A DNA stretch of 64,000 nt, from contig BROG01000796.1 in the NCBI GenBank assembly GCA_030159075.1, forward strand, positions 186,001 through 250,000. The letters are read 5' to 3'. Numbering within the stretch: the stretch's first letter is position 1; every line of letters begins with the position of its first letter. Under the pieces are notes generated by a model that was given only the letters and a program-made list of their open reading frames with translations, did not search any database and was not told where the DNA came from. Both the position numbers and the translations under genes were made by a program. This DNA is from Atrina japonica (Eukaryota; Mollusca; Bivalvia; Pterioida; Pinnidae). Of this stretch, positions 11,505 through 64,000 are shown one piece after another.

Positions 11505-13181
11505 TACAACACATTTCTACCTGGTTTGTGAACTTTGCAGAAATTCAAATTACGAATCAAAGTCAATTCTCATTATTTCAAATTCTACAGATTTTGATTT
11601 TCTCCAAAGAAGATATGTTAAAATATCTTAATTTTTGAAACTTGAACTTTCACATGAAGATGAGCATATCCTTTACCAAATTGGACTCTTTTTTTTTTTT
11701 GGGGGGGGGGGGGGGGCGGTGTTATGTTTCAAGGAGGGCCTTTATTTGAATAAACAAATGAGAATTTGGTGTCAATTAACATTTACAATTTACATTATGG
11801 AAAACTACATTTAGTTTACTAACAAATCCAAATTTCTCCCACCTCATCATTTCATCCATGCCAGAATTTCTCTGTCCACACCCTAGGGTGTAGACAAGAT
11901 ACACACACTATGACGTCCAAATATGATTTTATAAAGTAGGATTTTAACGTGATGTGAATACAGTTCATTAAAATTTTATTAACATGCATGAACATGTGTG
12001 GTGTTGTCTGAAGCATTGGAGAAAAATAATCAAATATCAGGGATTTTCCACTCTATCATACGGGGCCAAAATAAGGCCCCATTCCCAATGCAAAAATAAA
12101 GCTTTTTTTCCTAATTTGCAGTAGAAATTTCTAAATTTAAGTCAAATGTCAAAGAATCTGAAGAGATGTTTATATTCTCACATAGATTTGTGTATTTCTA
12201 GATTTTCCAATTTCAATAAAATTTTGCTTAAAAAAAAGGGAAATCTCAACCCTAGTGCTAAGAATCTGAAAGTGTAATCCTTGGAAAACCTTTGGATTGG
12301 ACAAACTGTGGCCAGTTTTTTACAAGTCTTAGACTTTGTATTAGGACCACATGACTTGTGACTATTTTACAAAGACTTGGGACCAGTAACTTAAGACCAA
12401 TTCAGGTCAGGTTTTAATGGCTACCCAGAGGGTGTGCATAGACACAAGTTACTTTTGTATGTGTCACAATTTATCTTTGTAAATGTAGTAGGTAAAAATA
12501 CTCATAAACTCTCAAGAGCTTATTTGAAAATATGCAAAAATACCTTAAGACTTGAGTTAGGGTAGTGTTGATAAAACGGTCCTAAGATCAAATAACTTAA
12601 GACTTACGACTTCTTGGGGCCCCCAGATTCTTACCACTGGGGTAGGGATTTTTATATCCAAGCACCACACCCATGTACGATTCTATTTATCTTCTCATTT
12701 GAATTTGAAATAATGAGAAATGGTATAACAGACAAACAAAACAATTACAGAAAGTCTTAATCCTTTTACCCCTCAAGTATCTAAATGGTACGCTCTTTCC
12801 TATTCTAATAGACAGTTCTATTATGGTCTTTAGGGGTGACAGAGTTTAAATAGATTTCCTATGTAACAGGTTGGTCTGTTTTAATGGGGCTTTAAACTGC
12901 ACTAACCATTTTTTTTCACTTGTATGCTGGCAATGGTAATCAATTTCAAATGACAAAGGGGAAAACCATATACAATATACCTGAGGATACACCGACCAAC
13001 CTTCCTCTAACAGTTCCAATAGTCAGCTTAGAATAAAGCAAGATATGGGCTCTCACCGACTACGAGTGAAAGGAGCCATTGTTATTCTAAGTGCAATGCT
13101 CTGTCACGGATGCTGAAATTGATTGATGTAAGACAATACTCTGCTTCAATGAACTTGAAATATAATTTGTGTTTGTTTTAA
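11505..13181. other. Gene-free stretch with fragments
   Basis: Contains a T/G homopolymer block (11690-11717), family Q-like pieces (12060-12260: CCCATTCCCAATGCAAAA), a degraded AAGACTTA-type inverted repeat around 12310-12620 and a GGGGTGACAGAGTTTAA fragment near 12830. No gene. Confidence 0.5.
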
Positions 13182-13748
13182 AGTCACATTCCGAGGACGT
13201 TATTGTAATTTTTTGACATTTTCATTAGAAAACCACTCCTAACCGAAGAAAATGAAAAAAAGTTAATAGCGGGATTCCGTTGTATTTCTTAAATTTACCC
13301 TGGTGTATGAGTGATATAAAGGGTGTGCTTGGATCACAGCAAGAGTACTGTTCTGGCACAGTCCCAGACCATTTTGCAATCAAATGTACCAGGACAGGAA
13401 GTAGTCAATTCAAAGATGTCGATAAAATTTACATAATTTACGTAAGTTTATGGCTAAATTTCTTTCCCATGACAGTGTTCCAGAGCATTTGATTGGTGTT
13501 CTACTTGTCTGGATTGTCCTGGACAGTGAAACGAACACGCTCAGTAGTGCATCGCCACATGACTGGCAACACCTTACCGTTTATAAATAGATCAATGTGT
13601 TAGGTGTATCCCATGACTAATTAACTAATTAGTTGGAATTATATTGATAGGACTTTAAAAATATGACAAAAGTTCTTGCGAATATGCACTAAGAGAGTAC
13701 AGAAAAGTTTATTTATGAACATTACTCCCCGGAATGTGGCTTTAAATC
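13182..13748. mobile_element. TIR element family S, copy 2 (0.57 kb)
   Basis: Ends AAAGTCACATTCCGAGGA and TCCCCGGAATGTGGCTTTAA are inverted. It is shorter than copy 1 and lacks the family C insertion; both are non-autonomous. Confidence 0.75.
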
Positions 13749-14531
13749 AGTTTAATTGCTGATGTACACGCTAAGAAATTCATCAAAACAAAATGTTCAT
13801 GTGCAAAGCCAGCACACTGAACCTAAAGCATGTTATTTCAACTATTTATATACGACCTGGCTCATACAAGAATGACGAGACACATAATTCCAACAAAAAA
13901 ATGTTGGCATCCACGGTAAATTTATGAAATTGAAAAAAAAAAAAAAAAAAATTTAACAAATGAACAACATGGAGTACCTGTAGGGACGATATAACGAATT
14001 CTGGACCATGATTTACATCCAGTTCAACAAACCTGATACAAGCACTATATAAGCACAAAACTGTATGCAAATTAGTTCTACTATAACATGAAAATGAAGA
14101 TGGCTCATAATAAATAAATCTTTTCCCATCATGCTTTATGTTTATCAATTGTCTTTCCTACAGCCCGCAGGATGACACAAAGACACTGATGAAATGAGAC
14201 TGAAATTAAATTATATATGAAAATGCTGTCTTAGATGACCGATTATTTCAAGCTTGTTTTTCCTCACAAATATATCACTCTCCAGATCAATTCATTCTAG
14301 ATTTTTCAATTACTGATTTACACTTGATCCTGTCATGAATGTTACATTCAAATTACATTGGTGACAAATTTGCATCTTGGCCCATCCAATCACATAATTC
14401 CTCTTTTTCTTCCCAGCTGTGTTTCAACTTGTAAGAAAAGATTTGATTGGTTTCAACAAAAGTTGTTGAATGGAGTCTGGACTCTCATGTCTTGTCATGT
14501 CTTTTGTTACTATAGCAACACAGAATCTATG
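13749..14531. other. Region downstream of the RASA1 stop codon
   Basis: Probably includes the RASA1 3' UTR on the minus strand. A single ATTAAA on the minus strand is at 13756-13751, about 780 bp beyond the stop; its use is unproven. A run of 19 A is at 13934-13950. Confidence 0.35.
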
Positions 14532-61469
<46,938 letters not shown>

Positions 61470-61600
61470 TTTCTTTCCGCATGTACGTAAATGAATGAAT
61501 ATCTTACATTTGATTGGTCAAAATAACTTCGCGCCATTCGACTGTCGTTTCATGAATGAGGAAATTTTAAATATATTAATGAACTATTTAATTCTTCCTA
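61470..61600 (-). promoter_or_regulatory. RASA1: Putative RASA1 5' UTR and promoter
   Basis: Directly above the start codon the minus strand contains an inverted-CCAAT (NF-Y type) site GACCAATC at 61512-61519 and an E2F-like GGCGCGAA at 61528-61535. No TATA box was seen. Both site types are common in TATA-less metazoan promoters. The transcription start is not visible from sequence; an upstream non-coding exon cannot be excluded. Confidence 0.4.
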
Positions 61601-62257
61601 AATCGGACAATACGACATACAGTGTCACGAAATCGAAATAAATTAGTTGTACTTGATATTGTTTATTTCCCTTTACATCACAGGGGTGACCCAGATGAAG
61701 ATCGATAAACAGTTTATATTTATTTTCAAAAATGCCTAGGCCCAGGCCGGCCAGGGTCAAGCTGTGCGAAATTTATTCATGAATCGAGTTGCTGACCCGA
61801 TGTCAATAAATTCCTAGATAGAATGTATTCGGGGCATAAACTAGGCATTGTAAAGTTAACTCTACCTTGCTTCTGACGGGACCATTCCAAGTTTTTTTAG
61901 TGTCTCCCCTAAAATCGAGAACCTATCTTTCTATCAGGAAAAAAACACAAAATGATAGAAAAAGCACAAGACTTTTTATAAGAACAAATGCAATTCTATG
62001 CACATTTAAGTATATTCCCAATATGTCAACAAAATTAAACTTGAAAACCATATCTTTGGCACATACCAGCGATATATAAAGCTAACATTAGTTTAAAGGG
62101 CCTATATATATCGCAGCACATACTAATACCAGCGATATATAAAGCTATTAGCTTTAATACATAACCTATGAAAAAATAGTTTTCACAATGATAAAAATAA
62201 ATTTCATGTTTAACTGTTCATTCTAGGACTATGTTTCAAATGTATTACCTAGACGTT

Positions 62258-62287
62258 GACCAGTGTGTGTGTGTGTGTGTGTGTGTA
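62258..62287. repeat. (GT)n microsatellite
   Basis: About 13 GT units. Confidence 0.93.
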
Positions 62288-62508
62288 TAGGCCTAAAGAG
62301 ATGAAACCACAAATAATTTATGTTGCAACTGATAACTTAGGTCCATTGTTCAATCTCTGGAAGCTGTCATGGATGTCCGACTTTAGCTTTAGATATATAT
62401 ATATAGGCCTATCCGGCAGGCTTGCCAACTTCAGTGAGATTTTGTCGACAAATTTCGCGGCATTATTGTGGATTGTTCCTATATACATTTGAATTTGCAG
62501 AAGTTGGC

Positions 62509-62510
<2 letters not shown>

Positions 62511-62573
<63 letters not shown>

Positions 62574-62583
62574 ATATATATAT
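62511..62583. repeat. (TA)n microsatellite, left block
   Basis: TA units broken once by ATTATA. Together with 62758-62814 it flanks the MITE at 62585-62752. Confidence 0.96.
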
Positions 62584-62584
62584 A

Positions 62585-62752
62585 GGCGTCGGAAGCAAAA
62601 TTGAAAGTGGGGGGGGGGGGCTAAACCAACTTAAAACACACACACACGCCAGAAACGTCTGGGGGTTAAGCCCCAATTTTCAACACCTATGTCTATCTTT
62701 GCAAAAAAAAGTGGGGGGGGGCTAAGCCCCCTAGCCCCCCGGTTTCGACGCC
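62585..62752. mobile_element. 168-bp MITE inside a TA microsatellite
   Basis: Ends GGCGTCGGAAGC and GGTTTCGACGCC are inverted with two mismatches. The interior includes GGGGGGGGCTAAGCCCCC and a GAAACGTCTGGGGGTTAAGC block. The design resembles a short repeat common in oyster-like genomes (from memory, unverified). Confidence 0.75.
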
Positions 62753-62754
62753 TT

Positions 62755-62757
<3 letters not shown>

Positions 62758-62814
<57 letters not shown>
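62758..62814. repeat. (TA)n microsatellite, right block
   Basis: About 28 TA units. Confidence 0.97.
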
Positions 62815-62816
<2 letters not shown>

Positions 62817-63072
62817 CTAAAGTCAGCGATATATAAAGTTAATATTTATATATCGCTGCTAAAGTGAGGCAAAACATAAAAACTCACATTTTATTACCTT
62901 ATGTTATTACATATCTAATTTGTGTTCAGGAAATATTAATTATACAGTACAGCAAAGTGACAAACGTGATTAAATGATAATCATCATCCACTGAGTAAAT
63001 CTTTAATTAACTAAGGATGACTGATACCTGAAACATATCGAAATAATATTACATTAATTGAATGATTAGTTA

Positions 63073-63083
63073 CCTCCTCCCCC
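63073..63083 (-). other. Putative polypurine tract of the LTR element
   Basis: On the minus strand GGGGGAGGAGG lies about 130 bp beyond the stop codon of the pol-like frame, the usual position just before a 3' LTR. The LTR boundary itself could not be fixed. Confidence 0.5.
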
Positions 63084-63215
63084 GGGGACAAGTTTTTTAG
63101 GCACTAATAAAACTGAGAACTGTCTGTAGAAATCAAAAATCAAATTACGGAATGTTTCATATCACAATTGTACATCAGTCACTAGTAATTAAAGATCAAT
63201 TAAACCGTCCATTAA

Positions 63216-64000
63216 TCAGTTATTCTCTGCAGACTCCATGGAATCCTGTCTAGTATTGCGGCGTGGTCTTCGAGGCGTCAACAACTCTTTCTTTCCAGCT
63301 GCATTGTGCGGCTGAAGACGAGCCAGAGCACAGGGTAAACGTGTGATCCTCGGTTTGTCTTCATGTTCTGTCGGAGGCGCAACTTCGTCCTTGTCCGTCA
63401 ATAGTCGTCTTGGCGATAAACGTGACTTAGCTGTTGGTTTTGGAGTCAAGACCGCAGGTGGGACCTCTCCAGAAAGTAGCAGGTGAACCATGGTTAACAG
63501 GGGGGTATAACAGAAAGCATCCATCCTAGGAGTCACCTGTAGAGGTTGTGGTGCGCTACATTCCACCGGAGTCGAGGATGAACAATCTGTAACAGTCTTT
63601 TCTGAAGGATGTGGCATTCTCAGCATCGTTTCGATCGCACTGGGTGAGTCGCTGTAAAACGGGGTAAATTTCCTCAAATGTTGGCGATTTCTTAGCGTAA
63701 CCCTTCTTGTGCCATCTACACGTACAACATACTGGTGGTATTGGCGGACCTAACAACTCCAGTGCGTTCCCATCTCCTTGGGTGGTTGCCCATTAAATTT
63801 TGGATATACACATGGTCTCCAACCTGCAGTGGTGGTAGCCGATGGGTATGCTCATTCCATCTTTCATGCTCTCTTGAGTGGCGTTTGGCAAGAGCTAACT
63901 CTCTACCCGACATCAGTTCCTTCCATGTATCATGGGGTGAATATCTACCCATTATGATTGGTATGGCATCTCTGATCGGACGACCAAACAGGATCAAGGC
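63216..64000 (-). pseudogene. Ty3/Gypsy-type retrotransposon pol 3' end, frameshifted, partial
   Basis: The frame entering from the right edge encodes the integrase C-terminal region: FGRPIRDAIPI, GRYSPHDTWKE, HTHRLPPLQVGDHVYIQN and ERTGVV, a pattern typical of mollusc Gypsy-type elements. At about 63745 the frame is broken by a small deletion. The downstream frame continues the family pattern (YVVRVDG, VTLRNRQHLRKF), then a Pro/Ser-rich tail, ending at a stop at 63216. The element starts outside the window. It is in opposite orientation to nothing nearby and lies 1.7 kb upstream of RASA1. Confidence 0.85.

Noticed and set aside
13708..13713. AATAAA on the minus strand as the RASA1 polyadenylation signal
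   Set aside because: It lies inside a transposon about 820 bp beyond the stop and has no other supporting context.

Overview
This is animal nuclear DNA, AT-rich and packed with introns and repeats. The dispersed repeats (an ACAAGAG-TTGTCAGAAGACAAC repeat type, AAGGTCAAGGTCACT repeats, CAGTNAAACC mini-transposons, a GGGGGCTAAGCCCCC element) resemble those of bivalve molluscs. The bivalve assignment is inference from repeat style; no species marker is visible.

The window contains one complete protein-coding gene, on the minus strand from 61469 to 14532: an orthologue of RASA1 (p120 RasGAP). I resolved 24 coding exons. Every junction is GT-AG, every split codon joins in frame, and the deduced protein is 926 residues with order SH2, SH3, SH2, PH, C2, RasGAP. 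The phosphotyrosine-binding arginines of both SH2 domains, the arginine finger and the FLR motif are all present. The main difference from vertebrate RASA1 is a short acidic N-terminus (about 56 residues before the first SH2) in place of the long Gly/Pro-rich one. A plausible promoter with an inverted CCAAT box and an E2F-like site lies just above 61469.

Layout: 1-14.5 kb is gene-free sequence downstream of RASA1, filled with mini-transposons and opened by a 22-bp minisatellite. 14.5-46 kb holds RASA1 exons 24 to 2. 46-61.3 kb is the 15.4-kb first intron, with a LINE fragment, a 1.9-kb TIR element, hairpins and one unexplained coding-like patch. 61.5-63 kb is upstream DNA with TA microsatellites and a MITE. 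63.07-64 kb is the 3' end of a decayed Ty3/Gypsy-type element that runs off the window.

The most unusual observation is that three separate RASA1 introns (3, 8 and 17) contain minisatellites whose units carry copies of the neighbouring exon's own 5' splice site. In intron 8 the copies are exact across the exon-intron boundary (five perfect 61-bp units). Two further intronic arrays (introns 10 and 14) repeat acceptor-like sequences. This suggests tandem repeats seeded at splice sites, which could act as decoy or regulated splice-site arrays in a Ras regulator gene. The function is inference; the sequence identity is directly visible.
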